From: Diplocloster hominis | GTDB taxonomy: Bacteria; Bacillota; Clostridia; Lachnospirales; Lachnospiraceae | Assembly (NCBI RefSeq): GCF_032380655.1 | Contig: NZ_JAWDIY010000005.1 | Coordinates: forward strand, 1 to 64,000 | Reading direction: 5' to 3' | DNA length: 64,000 nt | Part shown: piece after piece, positions 16,668 through 25,145 of the stretch | How the letters are laid out: every line of letters starts with the position of its first letter | Numbering within the stretch: the first letter of the stretch is position 1 | The notes under the pieces: model-generated | What the model was told of the DNA's origin: nothing | Seen by the model: the letters and a program-made list of their open reading frames with translations, nothing else | Databases searched by the model: none | Translations under genes and position numbers: made by a program

Positions 16668-17180
16668 ATGAACAGATTATTGGTTGTAGTAGATATGCAA
16701 AAGGACTTTATCGACGGGGCATTGGGGACACCAAAGGCCCAGGCCATCGTTCCCGGTGTGCTGGAGAAAATCCGGCAATACCACAAGGCAGGCGATGATA
16801 TAGTATTTACCATGGACACCCATACACAGGACTACCTGGATACACAGGAGGGAAGAAAACTTCCGGTTCCCCACTGTATCAAAGGAACAGAGGGATTCGA
16901 GCTGGCCGATGAACTGGCGCCCTATGCATCCGTTGTATTTGAAAAGCCCGCGTTCGGCAGTTTAACCCTGGCGGAATATGCAGCGGGTGGGGAATATGAG
17001 CAGATCGAGCTGATTGGCCTGTGTACGGACATATGTGTTATCTCCAACGCGCTGCTTTTAAAGGCGTATCTGCCGGAGAGCCGGATTTTGGTAGATTCCG
17101 GGTGCTGCGCCGGAGTAACCCCCGAATCTCATGAGAATGCCCTGGAAGCGATGAGGATGTGCCAGATCGAGATTCTATAA
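16668..17180 (+). CDS. Cysteine hydrolase, isochorismatase/nicotinamidase family
   Basis: 170 residues. It starts with LLVVVDMQKDFIDGAL, which carries the catalytic Asp. A metal or substrate loop TMDTHTQDY with HCIKGTEG follows, then the Lys in VFEKPAFGS and the nucleophile Cys in GLCTDICVISNA. This Asp-Lys-Cys triad and the small size fit nicotinamidase-type enzymes that hydrolyse nicotinamide to nicotinate for NAD salvage, though other amides are possible. It follows the esterase gene by 35 bp. Confidence 0.85.
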   Translation: MNRLLVVVDMQKDFIDGALGTPKAQAIVPGVLEKIRQYHKAGDDIVFTMDTHTQDYLDTQEGRKLPVPHCIKGTEGFELADELAPYASVVFEKPAFGSLTLAEYAAGGEYEQIELIGLCTDICVISNALLLKAYLPESRILVDSGCCAGVTPESHENALEAMRMCQIEIL

Positions 17181-17230
17181 GGAAGGATAAGACAAAGACT
17201 AAACAAAGCAAAGAAAAAACAAAGACAAAA

Positions 17231-17284
17231 TACGGCCCCGGAATCAAACAGGACAGTGATCGAATGTGTCCGGTTCCGGGGCCG
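17231..17284. terminator. Convergent terminator between nicotinamidase and aminotransferase genes
   Basis: CGGCCCCGGAA and TTCCGGGGCCG form an 11-bp stem with a large loop between the two convergent genes. T-rich tails follow on both strands, stronger on the minus strand. Confidence 0.75.
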
Positions 17285-17290
17285 CTGTTA

Positions 17291-18577
17291 TTATCTGTTT
17301 TCGAGAATCTTATCGATGGAAACCAGTTTGACGCAGAGGACAAACAGTTCTGTAGCCAGAGCCAGCTCTTGCGTAGTCGGGAAAGAAGGAGCGATACGGA
17401 TGTTGCTGTCTTTCGGGTCCTTTCCATAAGGATAGGTCGCTCCGGCAGGCGTCATAACAACACCGGCGTCTTTGGCCTTCTGAACAATAGCTTTCGCGCA
17501 GCCTTCCAGGGAGTCGAAGGAGATAAAATATCCACCCTTCGGACGGATCCATTCACCAATACCCAGTCCGCTCAACTCTTTTTCAAAGGTGTCCACAACC
17601 GCCTCGAATTTTGGACGCATACTGGCGGCATGTTTTTTCATATGCTCGGTAATCCCGTTCAGATCCTTGAAATAGCGTACATGGCGCAGTTCATTTAACT
17701 TGTCGTGACCGATGGTCTGCACGGTCATGTGCTGCCGGATCTCCTTTAAGTTCGCATCGGAAGCGGCGATGGCAGCGACTCCGGAACCGGGGAAACTGAT
17801 CTTGGAAGTGGAGGTGAATTTATATACGATATCCGGATTACCGGCCTTCTCACATTCGGTAACCAGTTCGATCAGGATGTCCTGATCATCTTCGTACAGG
17901 TGATGTACACTGTAGGCATTGTCCCAGAAGATCCTGAAATCCTTTGCCGCAGGTTTTAAGCGGGCAAAACGGCGCACCGTCTCATCCGAATAAGTGATTC
18001 CCTGGGGATTGGAGTATTTCGGTACACACCAGATTCCCTTGATCGAATCATCCTGGCGGACCAGTTCCTCGATCAGGTCCATATCCGGGCCGGTAGGAAG
18101 CATGGGAATATTGATCATTTCAATGCCGAAATATTCCGTGATTTTAAAGTGACGGTCATACCCGGGAACCGGACAGAGGAACTTTACCTTATCCAGCTTC
18201 GCCCAGGGAGTGCTTCCAAGCACACCATGTGTCATGGCGTGGCTGACCATATCAAACATCACATTCAGGCTGGAGTTGCCGAATATGATAATCTTATCAG
18301 CGGGAACTTCGATCATGGATGCGAGAAGCTCTTTGGCTTCCTGGATACCATCGATTACTCCATAGTTTCTGCAGTCGATCCCGGCTTCGCATTTTAAATT
18401 TGTTGAGCTGTTCAGGACATCCATCATTCCCATGGAGAGGTCTAACTGCTCAGCAGAAGGTTTTCCGCGGGACATATCCAGTTTCAGACCCTTCCCCTGG
18501 AAAGCTTTATATGTTGCTTCTAATTCGGCTTTTAGGGCCAATAACTCATCGTTGCTCATTTCCTGATAACTTTTCAT
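17291..18577 (-). CDS. PLP-dependent aminotransferase, MocR-like/aspartate-aminotransferase type (PF12897-like)
   Basis: 428 residues. The N-terminus, with KGLKLDMSRGKPSAEQLDLS, is characteristic of the Aminotran_MocR group. The PLP Lys lies in FTSTSKISFPGSG, and the cofactor region includes CVPKYSNPQG and DNAYSVHHL. There is no DNA-binding domain. It is a fold-type I transaminase; the substrate is likely aspartate or another amino acid but cannot be set from sequence. It is monocistronic, with a terminator downstream and a divergent phospholipase-like gene upstream. Confidence 0.9.
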   Translation of the reverse strand: MKSYQEMSNDELLALKAELEATYKAFQGKGLKLDMSRGKPSAEQLDLSMGMMDVLNSSTNLKCEAGIDCRNYGVIDGIQEAKELLASMIEVPADKIIIFGNSSLNVMFDMVSHAMTHGVLGSTPWAKLDKVKFLCPVPGYDRHFKITEYFGIEMINIPMLPTGPDMDLIEELVRQDDSIKGIWCVPKYSNPQGITYSDETVRRFARLKPAAKDFRIFWDNAYSVHHLYEDDQDILIELVTECEKAGNPDIVYKFTSTSKISFPGSGVAAIAASDANLKEIRQHMTVQTIGHDKLNELRHVRYFKDLNGITEHMKKHAASMRPKFEAVVDTFEKELSGLGIGEWIRPKGGYFISFDSLEGCAKAIVQKAKDAGVVMTPAGATYPYGKDPKDSNIRIAPSFPTTQELALATELFVLCVKLVSIDKILENR

Positions 18578-18779
18578 AATAGCGCACCCTTCCTTTTTTT
18601 ACTCTTAATTTCACATTATACCGCAGAATTTAATCCAGCACAACGGTGAATTCTATAAATGTAAAAAAGAAAATTATATAAATATAGAAAAGAAAACATA
18701 TTATTTACGAGAATTTAATTTCCAAACGGAGGGAAACCCTATATAATAATATGTAGGAACCTATTCAGGAGGACAACTT

Positions 18780-19571
18780 ATGCCTGCGATGTATACACAT
18801 CACGCGTTTGCAAAGGAGGTTCGTGAGCGGCTTAAGCCGCCTTATCAGAAGATAGCAGATACTTTTGAAAATGAATATATGATTGGAGCGCAGGGACCGG
18901 ATTTTTTGTTTTTTTATTATCCTTTTACGAAAAATAAGGTAAAAGACGAAGGGGAGAGAATTCATCATGAGGCTGCCCGCCTGCTGTTTGAACCGGCGCG
19001 GGAAATATTACGGGAGAAAGGGCTGGACAGTGCATACGGCGCTTATGTAATGGGGCTGCTCTGTCATTTTATGCTGGACAGCAGCTGCCACGGCACGGTT
19101 GAGGAGCAGATCGGCCATACCGGCCTGTCCCATGCGGGGCTGGAAGGTGAACTGGATTGGATGCTGATGACGCGGGACGGTTTGGACCCGGCAGCCTATC
19201 AGCCGGCAGGATTTATGAATCCGGATCTGTCATGCGCGGCAGTAGTGGCATCGTTTTATCCCGGGGTTACGCAGGAAAAAGTACATAAATCATTGAAAGC
19301 ACTGAAGTGGTATAAAAATTTTCTGGTTGCAGAACATAAGGGAAAACGGTTCGTCCTGGTAACCGGCATGAAATGCACCGGCGTGTATCACAAATTCGGA
19401 GGCCTGATGATGGGAACCGCAGCCGATCCAAGAGCGGAACAGGCGGTCAGCCTGTTGTACCGCCTGTATCAGGATGCCATCGGCAATACGGCCCGTCTGG
19501 TCAAAGACTATATGGACGGTGTCAAGACAAAGGAACCGCTGGCCAAAAGATTTGAGAGGAATTTTGAATAG
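18780..19571 (+). CDS. Zinc-dependent phospholipase C-like protein
   Basis: 263 residues beginning MPAMYTHHAFAKEV. Conserved metal-ligand-like His and Asp residues occur in TYTHHAF-type (here MYTHHAF), IGAQGPDFLFF, GERIHHEAA, CHFMLDSSCHG and HAGLEGELDWML. This order matches the Zn_dep_PLPC / alpha-toxin-like fold (PF00882). There is no signal peptide, unlike secreted toxins, and many intracellular Lachnospiraceae paralogs look the same. AGGAGGACAACTT precedes the ATG and TATAAT-like bases lie at about 18742. Phospholipase activity is inference. Confidence 0.75.
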   Translation: MPAMYTHHAFAKEVRERLKPPYQKIADTFENEYMIGAQGPDFLFFYYPFTKNKVKDEGERIHHEAARLLFEPAREILREKGLDSAYGAYVMGLLCHFMLDSSCHGTVEEQIGHTGLSHAGLEGELDWMLMTRDGLDPAAYQPAGFMNPDLSCAAVVASFYPGVTQEKVHKSLKALKWYKNFLVAEHKGKRFVLVTGMKCTGVYHKFGGLMMGTAADPRAEQAVSLLYRLYQDAIGNTARLVKDYMDGVKTKEPLAKRFERNFE

Positions 19572-19660
19572 GCGAAGACGTGCCGGGAAGAGGCTGGGTG
19601 GAGTAATAGAAACGGTGAGGGACCGCATCTGAGTGAAGATGAGCAGGAGGAGGAGAGTTA

Positions 19661-20926
19661 GTGGATAAGCAAAAGTTGACGAGAATGGAAAAACAGTGGA
19701 TCTTGTATGATGTGGGAAATTCCGCATTTATCATGTTGGTTACGACGATCATTCCGATCTATTATAAAAATATCGCACTGGCGGAGGGAGTATCACTGGC
19801 TCATTCCACCGCATATTTCGGGTACGCAACTTCCATATCAACCCTGATTGTAGCGTTATTGGGGCCGATTCTGGGAAGTATATCAGACACCAGGGGATAT
19901 AAAAAACCATTGTTTACCTTATTCCTTGTAATCGGAGTGATGGGATGTGCGGCTCTGGCGCTGCCGGTGCCCTGGCTGGCGTTTTTGGGGATATTCGTGA
20001 TCGCCAAGGTGGGTTATAATTCCAGCTTGATTTTCTACGATTCCATGCTAACTGATATCACCACAAAAGAGCGTATGGACGAAGTATCCTCCCAGGGCTA
20101 TGCCTGGGGATATATCGGCAGCTGTATCCCGTTCACCATCAGCCTGCTGTTCGTGCTGTTTGCAGAGCCCATCGGGATCTCCGCTTCCACCGCCACGATG
20201 ATCGCTTTTTTATTAAATGCCGTGTGGTGGTTTGGGATCACCATTCCGCTGTTAAAAAATTACAGACAGAAATATTTTGTGGAAGTACAGAGCCATCCGT
20301 TAAAAGAAAGCTTTGCCCGGATCATCAAAATGCTGAAAAACATCCGGAAGGAAAAGGGCATCTTCTTATTCCTGCTGGCTTTCCTGTTTTACATTGACGG
20401 CGTCTACACCATTATTGAGATGGCCACCTCCTATGGAAAAGATGTGGGGATCGGTGACAACAGTTTACTGTTAGCCCTGCTTCTGACTCAGGTCGTAGCC
20501 TTCCCCTGCTCCATTTTATTCGGGAAACTATCCAAGAAATATAAGACTACATCCCTGATAAAAGTAGGTATCCTGGGCTATACAGGGATCGCCCTCTTTG
20601 CCCTTCAGTTAGATAAAGCCTGGGAATTCTGGTTCCTGGCGGTCTGTGTGGCAGTATTCCAGGGGGCGATCCAGGCGCTGTCCCGGTCTTACTTTGCCAA
20701 AATCATACCGGAAGAACAGGCGGGGGAATACTTTGGCCTCTACGACATTTTCGGAAAGGGCGCTGCCTTTATCGGCACCATGATGATGGGAATCTCCACC
20801 CAAATCTCAGGCAGTTCAAAAACAGGTGTATTCCTTCTGGTGCTGATGTTCGCGGCCGGCTTTTTCTTATTCCGCAAAGCCGACCAGGTTAACGCCCAAG
20901 CCCTGTCAGAAAGGAAATCCGTATGA
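19661..20926 (+). CDS. MFS transporter, UMF1 family
   Basis: 421 residues starting at a GTG with AGGAGGAGGAG upstream. Twelve hydrophobic segments are predicted. N-terminal WILYDVGNSAFIMLVTT and the loop GYKKPLF match the Atg22/UMF1-type MFS group (PF11700), thought to export amino acids or other small molecules. The internal segment EGIFLFLLAFLFYIDGVYTI is also typical. The stop overlaps the ATG of the following small gene (ATGA). Substrate unknown. Confidence 0.85.
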   Translation: MDKQKLTRMEKQWILYDVGNSAFIMLVTTIIPIYYKNIALAEGVSLAHSTAYFGYATSISTLIVALLGPILGSISDTRGYKKPLFTLFLVIGVMGCAALALPVPWLAFLGIFVIAKVGYNSSLIFYDSMLTDITTKERMDEVSSQGYAWGYIGSCIPFTISLLFVLFAEPIGISASTATMIAFLLNAVWWFGITIPLLKNYRQKYFVEVQSHPLKESFARIIKMLKNIRKEKGIFLFLLAFLFYIDGVYTIIEMATSYGKDVGIGDNSLLLALLLTQVVAFPCSILFGKLSKKYKTTSLIKVGILGYTGIALFALQLDKAWEFWFLAVCVAVFQGAIQALSRSYFAKIIPEEQAGEYFGLYDIFGKGAAFIGTMMMGISTQISGSSKTGVFLLVLMFAAGFFLFRKADQVNAQALSERKSV

Positions 20927-21084
20927 CCGATATCATAATAGGCGTGATCCTCTTAGCAGCTGTGATCCTGGCCTCATACAAAATCTATAAAAATCATAAG
21001 AATGGAGGATGCTGCGGCAACTGCAGCGGATGCAGCGGCTGCGCAAAACATGATGATACACATTACAAAAGCCGAAAAAAATAA
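20923..21084 (+). CDS. FeoB-associated Cys-rich membrane protein
   Basis: 53 residues. One membrane helix (IIIGVILLAAVILASYKIYK) is followed by a short Cys-rich cytoplasmic tail GGCCGNCSGCSGCAKH. This matches the FeoB-associated Cys-rich membrane protein family (PF12669), usually encoded right after feoB. Here there is no feoB; instead the start overlaps the stop of a UMF1 MFS transporter. It may be a metal-handling accessory to that transporter or a relic of a lost feo locus. Its 3' end overlaps the acetyltransferase start. Confidence 0.85.
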   Translation: MTDIIIGVILLAAVILASYKIYKNHKNGGCCGNCSGCSGCAKHDDTHYKSRKK

Positions 21085-21547
21085 AAAAGATTACCTGCCC
21101 CTGCTCCTACTGGCAGACCCGGATGAAAACATGATCGATAAATACCTGGACGCAGGGGACCTGTATCTGATGAAGGAACAGGACGAGACCATCTGTGTGG
21201 CCGTAGTCGTCCGTCTGTCCGACACGGAATGCGAGCTGAAGAATCTGGCGGTAGCCGAACCGCACCAGCATCAGGGGAACGCGACCGCCATGATGCTCTA
21301 TCTCTTTTACATGTACCAGCTTCTCTACGAAACCATGTATGTGGGCACCAGTGAAAAGGGGGTATCCTTCTATCAGAAGCTGGGGTTTGAGTATGATCGT
21401 ACGCTGCCCGGTTTTTTCACACAGCATTACCCGGAACCTGTCTATGAGGATGGGGTGCTTTGTGAGGATATGATTTATTTGAAAAAAGACCTGACTGCGG
21501 CTGGACATTGCTGTGGCGGGGAGGGGACTGGCATCTTTCGGCAGTAA
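21050..21547 (+). CDS. GNAT family N-acetyltransferase
   Basis: About 165 residues from the ATG at 21050 (or 21053). The longer frame starts inside the preceding Cys-rich gene. The GNAT core has VAVVVRLSDTECELKNLAV, the acetyl-CoA loop HQHQGNATAMM (degenerate Q/RxxGxG/A) and VSFYQKLGFEYD. Substrate unknown. The last codons (CGGEGTGIFRQ and the stop) lie inside the left arm of the palindrome 21521-21753, so the C-terminus has probably been altered by that element. It overlaps the upstream gene by 35 bp. Confidence 0.8.
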   Translation: MMIHITKAEKNKKDYLPLLLLADPDENMIDKYLDAGDLYLMKEQDETICVAVVVRLSDTECELKNLAVAEPHQHQGNATAMMLYLFYMYQLLYETMYVGTSEKGVSFYQKLGFEYDRTLPGFFTQHYPEPVYEDGVLCEDMIYLKKDLTAAGHCCGGEGTGIFRQ

Positions 21548-21753
21548 AGCTAAAATTTCAAAGTAACGACGCAGAGAAAGGGGCCTGTCCCCGGATGTTG
21601 ACTGGAAGCAGTCTCACATCCGGGGACAGGCGCTTTTTTCGCATCCGGGAACAGGCGCTTTTTTTCGAATAGGCCGGCATCCTGGGACAGGCCCCTTTCT
21701 CCACGCAGTTACTTGAAGGTTTCGCTTTACTGCCGAAAGGTGCCAGTCCCCTC
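21521..21753. repeat. Long nested palindrome, family 2
   Basis: Outer arms GAGGGGACTGGCA...CTTTCGGCAGTAAAG and their complements are followed by inner arms around GAGAAAGGGGCCTGTCCC. The centre contains a small hairpin GGATGTTGACTGGAAGCAG...CACATCC and two copies of ACAGGCGCTTTTTT. The 30-nt LIR cassette is absent, so this is a different family. It shares 21 bases with 432-452, and ACGCAGAGAAA with the hairpin at 50714. The left arm overlaps the acetyltransferase 3' end. It fills most of the 360-bp gap before DedA. Confidence 0.7.
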
Positions 21754-21906
21754 CCATCTAGCCTGTTTAAAAATAAATCTCCGAATTTTTAAAGAAATGC
21801 TTTAGAAATTCTTTGGATTTTTATATGCGTGCATTTTAGATTCTTCTTTTATGATAGGTACATCACAAAGAGAGAGCCTGATTGGAGTTATGAGGAGGAA
21901 ATACAA

Positions 21907-22416
21907 ATGGGAATGGAAATGTTCACACAATACTTTGTGCAGTATGGAGCGATAGCGATATTTGTGATTGTTCTGCTGGAATATATGAATATGCCGGGGT
22001 TTCCGGCCGGGATTATTATGCCGCTGGCAGGTGTGTGGGCCAAGGGAGGGGGAATCAGTTTCGCGATGACGATTCTTCTGACGGTGGCGGCAGGATTGAT
22101 CGGCAGCTGGATTCTGTATGGATTGGGAAGAATGGGAGGAGAGTTCTTCTTAGGTAAATTCCTGAAGAAGTTCCCGAAACATGAAGAAGCGATCCATAAG
22201 AATTTTGATATGTTGAGACGAAAGGGCAGTATTGGAGTATTTATCAGTAAGCTGCTTCCGATGGTCCGGACTTTGATCTCTATTCCGGCCGGAGTGCTGA
22301 AAATGGATTTTGTGAAATATACGGTGGCTTCCCTGCTGGGAGTATTTGTATGGAACTTCTTTTTTGTAGGCGCCGGTTACCTTATGGGTGACGCGGTATT
22401 TAAGATTTTATCATAG
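21907..22416 (+). CDS. DedA-family membrane protein
   Basis: 169 residues from the ATG at 21907, with GAGGAGG 8 nt upstream. Several membrane helices flank the DedA signature with LEYMNMPGFPAGIIMP, GRMGGEFFLGKF and the conserved Arg-containing SKLLPMVRTLISIPAGVLKM. DedA/SNARE-associated proteins are flippases for undecaprenyl phosphate or phosphatidylethanolamine-like lipids. Its neighbours, a glycosyltransferase and an acyltransferase-like protein, suggest an envelope-lipid cluster. Confidence 0.9.
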   Translation: MGMEMFTQYFVQYGAIAIFVIVLLEYMNMPGFPAGIIMPLAGVWAKGGGISFAMTILLTVAAGLIGSWILYGLGRMGGEFFLGKFLKKFPKHEEAIHKNFDMLRRKGSIGVFISKLLPMVRTLISIPAGVLKMDFVKYTVASLLGVFVWNFFFVGAGYLMGDAVFKILS

Positions 22417-22427
22417 GGGGATTCGTT

Positions 22428-23678
22428 ATGAGAATAGCAATGCTGACAAATAATTATAAACCTTTTATCGGGGGAGTCCCCATTTCGATCGAACGGCTGG
22501 CCCAGGGATTAAGAGAACTGGGGCATGTGGTGTATATATTTGCTCCCTCTTATGAAAATCAGGAGGAGGAGCCCTATGTGATCCGCTATAAGTCCTGCAA
22601 AAAACAAATGGACGGCGGAATGTATATCCCCAATATCTTTGACCGGGAGATCGAAGACCAGTTCCGGCTGCTGCAGTTTGATGTGATCCATGTGCATCAT
22701 CCCATGCTGATCGGATATACAGCCCTTTATCTCGGGAAAAAATACAAGATACCCGTGACGTTTACTTATCACACCAGATATGAACAGTACCTGCATTACC
22801 TGAAGCCCTATGGGAAACTGATGCAGCGCTACCGGCAGGAGCGGTTCGAAAGCCTGAGAAAAGTGGAAGAGAAAGTGTTTTATTACAGTACCCAGGTAGT
22901 GATGCCGGGTTATACCAAATGGTTCGCCAACCAGTGTGATCTGGTGTTCGCCCCGACCCCTATGATGCGGGATTATCTGCTGGAACAGGGGACGGACACA
23001 AAGGTCCAGGTTCTGCCGACGGGACTGAACCGGTCCTATTTTGACAGTGATGAGAGCATCAGCCAGGGGCTGCGTAATCAGCTGGGCGGCAAAAAGCGTT
23101 ACGTGTTCTGCACCATCGCGAGGCTGGCGAAAGAAAAGAATCTGGATTTCCTGATAGATACCATGTATGATCTGAAAGCCCGGTTTGGGAACCAGTTCCG
23201 CCTGCTGGTTATGGGAGACGGGCCGGAACGGGAACATCTGCAGAACCGGATCGGCGAGCTGGGACTGGAGGATCAGGTGCTTTTACTGGGAAATATTCCG
23301 AATGATCAGATCAAGTATTACTGTAAGGCCTGCGATTTGTTCTTGTTTGCTTCCAAATCCGAGACTCAGGGGATCGTGCTGCTGGAAGCGATGGCGGCCC
23401 AGGTTCCTGTGATCGCGGTAAAAGCATCCGGGGTGGTGGATGTGGTAAAGAACGCAAGGAACGGCTATATGGTTTCGGAAAACAGGGAAGAGATGGCAGA
23501 TAAGATCTGCCGGGCTTTGGAAAATCCGGTACTTTATGACCAGCTGTCCCGGGGGGCACAGGAAACCGCATGGGAATATTTAAATACCAATATTGCCCGC
23601 CGGGCGGAGGCAGGATACCAGAATGCGATCGCCTGCAATATGAGAAGGGGGTATCGTCATGCAATGGCAAACGATTAA
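22428..23678 (+). CDS. Glycosyltransferase family 4 protein (diacylglycerol glucosyltransferase-like)
   Basis: 416 residues. The N-terminal acceptor domain begins MRIAMLTNNYKPFIGGVPISIERLA and includes VIHVHHP and TYHTRYEQYLHY. The C-terminal GT-B donor domain includes ARLAKEKNLDFLI and the E-x7-E motif ASKSETQGIVLLEAMA. The GG(V)xxS start and HTxYxxY resemble enzymes glycosylating diacylglycerol or phosphatidylinositol mannoside acceptors, so glycolipid synthesis is likely. It sits 12 bp after dedA and overlaps the next gene by 20 bp. Confidence 0.88.
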   Translation: MRIAMLTNNYKPFIGGVPISIERLAQGLRELGHVVYIFAPSYENQEEEPYVIRYKSCKKQMDGGMYIPNIFDREIEDQFRLLQFDVIHVHHPMLIGYTALYLGKKYKIPVTFTYHTRYEQYLHYLKPYGKLMQRYRQERFESLRKVEEKVFYYSTQVVMPGYTKWFANQCDLVFAPTPMMRDYLLEQGTDTKVQVLPTGLNRSYFDSDESISQGLRNQLGGKKRYVFCTIARLAKEKNLDFLIDTMYDLKARFGNQFRLLVMGDGPEREHLQNRIGELGLEDQVLLLGNIPNDQIKYYCKACDLFLFASKSETQGIVLLEAMAAQVPVIAVKASGVVDVVKNARNGYMVSENREEMADKICRALENPVLYDQLSRGAQETAWEYLNTNIARRAEAGYQNAIACNMRRGYRHAMAND

Positions 23679-24381
23679 ACATAAAATTTTAAATCATCTG
23701 TTTGGTGCTTATCTGAAACTGATCGAGGGCACCTGCCGGGTCCGGTTTGTCAATGAGAGCTGTGTAAGCTTTGGGCATATCATTGGATTCTGGCACGGAG
23801 ACAGCTTTTTGATGAATCTGGTTTTGAAAAATTTTGCGAAGCGGGAGGCGGATATAGAAGTAATCGTAACGGCTGATGAACGGGGAGACTATATTGAACA
23901 TCAGATCAGGAAATTTGGGGCCGGGACTTTGAGAATGCCGGATGGATTCCGGATGAAGCCTTTTTTGAAGGACCTGATGAGGGAGAGTGAAAAGCCGAAC
24001 ACCATTATGGCGGTTTCCCTGGACGGACCTTTAGGGCCCCGCTACGAACCCAAGAAGCTGGCGTTTATGCTGGCGGAGAATGGACAGAAGAATTTTATCG
24101 GAATCCGGATCGTGCCTTCCCGTGCGATACGCCTGACAAAGCGCTGGGACCAGTACGCGGTACCGCTGCCGTTTACCAGCATTACAGTTACAATGGATGA
24201 TTTTGGAATGATAACAAAACAGGATCTGAAAGAATTCAAAGAGTATAAGGAATATGTCAGGGAGCGGTTAGTTCCGGGAGAAAATGCGGCAGAAGAAAGA
24301 AACGCACCAGCGGATACAAAGCAAGACCTCTTAAATGTCTGTACAGCCGGTTCTTTGCAGAACGCCAAAAGCGTGTTATAA
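23659..24381 (+). CDS. DUF374 / lysophospholipid acyltransferase-like protein
   Basis: 240 residues. The conserved segments IGFWHGDSFLMNLVL, VTADERGDYIEHQIRKFGAG and VSLDGPLGPRYEPKKLAFMLA follow the DUF374 pattern. This is an acyltransferase-superfamily fold with a His-rich HG motif in place of the usual HXXXXD. It probably acylates a lipid made by the neighbouring glycosyltransferase; this is inference. The ATG lies inside the 3' end of the glycosyltransferase gene, so translation is coupled. Confidence 0.75.
   Translation: MQWQTIKHKILNHLFGAYLKLIEGTCRVRFVNESCVSFGHIIGFWHGDSFLMNLVLKNFAKREADIEVIVTADERGDYIEHQIRKFGAGTLRMPDGFRMKPFLKDLMRESEKPNTIMAVSLDGPLGPRYEPKKLAFMLAENGQKNFIGIRIVPSRAIRLTKRWDQYAVPLPFTSITVTMDDFGMITKQDLKEFKEYKEYVRERLVPGENAAEERNAPADTKQDLLNVCTAGSLQNAKSVL
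24355..24381 (+). promoter_or_regulatory. Internal promoter for the two-component pair
   Basis: TTGCAG and TATAAT separated by about 16 bp sit at the end of the DUF374 gene. The -10 box abuts the ATG of the longest frame of the response regulator, supporting the downstream start at 24432. Confidence 0.5.
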
Positions 24382-24431
24382 TGGCGAATGAAACAAAATT
24401 CGCTATGGAACAGCTGGAGGTTAAGGAAAAA

Positions 24432-25145
24432 ATGGACGCATATCACGTATTGGTAGTGGAAGATGATCAGGAAATCCGCGATGGAATCGAAATCTATCTG
24501 AAAAGCCAGGGCTATGAGGTATATAAGGCCGCCGATGGAGTGGAGGGCCTGGAAGTGATTGAAAATCATGAGATCCACCTGGCGATCGTAGACATCATGA
24601 TGCCGAGAATGGACGGTGTGACGATGGTCATGAAACTGCGTCAGACCCATGATTTCCCGGTGATCATGCTGTCTGCAAAGTCAGAAGAAGTGGATAAGAT
24701 CATGGGGCTTAACATGGGAGCGGATGATTACGTGACAAAACCGTTTACACCGCTGGAACTGCTGGCCCGTGTGAATTCCCACCTGCGCCGCTATTCGAAA
24801 TACCTGGAAGCCCTGGGCGGCAAGAAGCAGGAACCAAGTGAGCATGTATATACAATCGGAGGATTGGAACTGAACGAGGATACGGTGGAAGTGACCGTGG
24901 ATGGAGTGGCGATTAAGACGACTCCGATTGAATTTAAAATATTGCAACTGTTAATGAAGAATCCCGGACGGGTGTTTTCGGCGGAAGAAATCTATGAACG
25001 CGTGTGGAATGAACGGGCAATCAATACCGATACCATAATGGTCCATGTGCGGAATATCCGTGAAAAAATCGAAATCAACCCTAAGGAACCCAAATATTTA
25101 AAGGTGGTGTGGGGTGTTGGATACAAAATTGAAAAACAATCATAA
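24432..25145 (+). CDS. OmpR-family response regulator
   Basis: 237 residues from the ATG at 24432 (GGAGG upstream). Receiver domain: VLVVEDDQEIRD acidic pocket, phospho-Asp in VDIMMPRMDG, Lys in VTKPFTPLELL. The winged-helix DNA-binding domain covers the last 100 residues (IEFKILQLLMKNPGRVFSAEEIYERVW...VHVRNIREKIE). It pairs with the kinase that overlaps its 3' end by 32 bp. Confidence 0.93.
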   Translation: MDAYHVLVVEDDQEIRDGIEIYLKSQGYEVYKAADGVEGLEVIENHEIHLAIVDIMMPRMDGVTMVMKLRQTHDFPVIMLSAKSEEVDKIMGLNMGADDYVTKPFTPLELLARVNSHLRRYSKYLEALGGKKQEPSEHVYTIGGLELNEDTVEVTVDGVAIKTTPIEFKILQLLMKNPGRVFSAEEIYERVWNERAINTDTIMVHVRNIREKIEINPKEPKYLKVVWGVGYKIEKQS

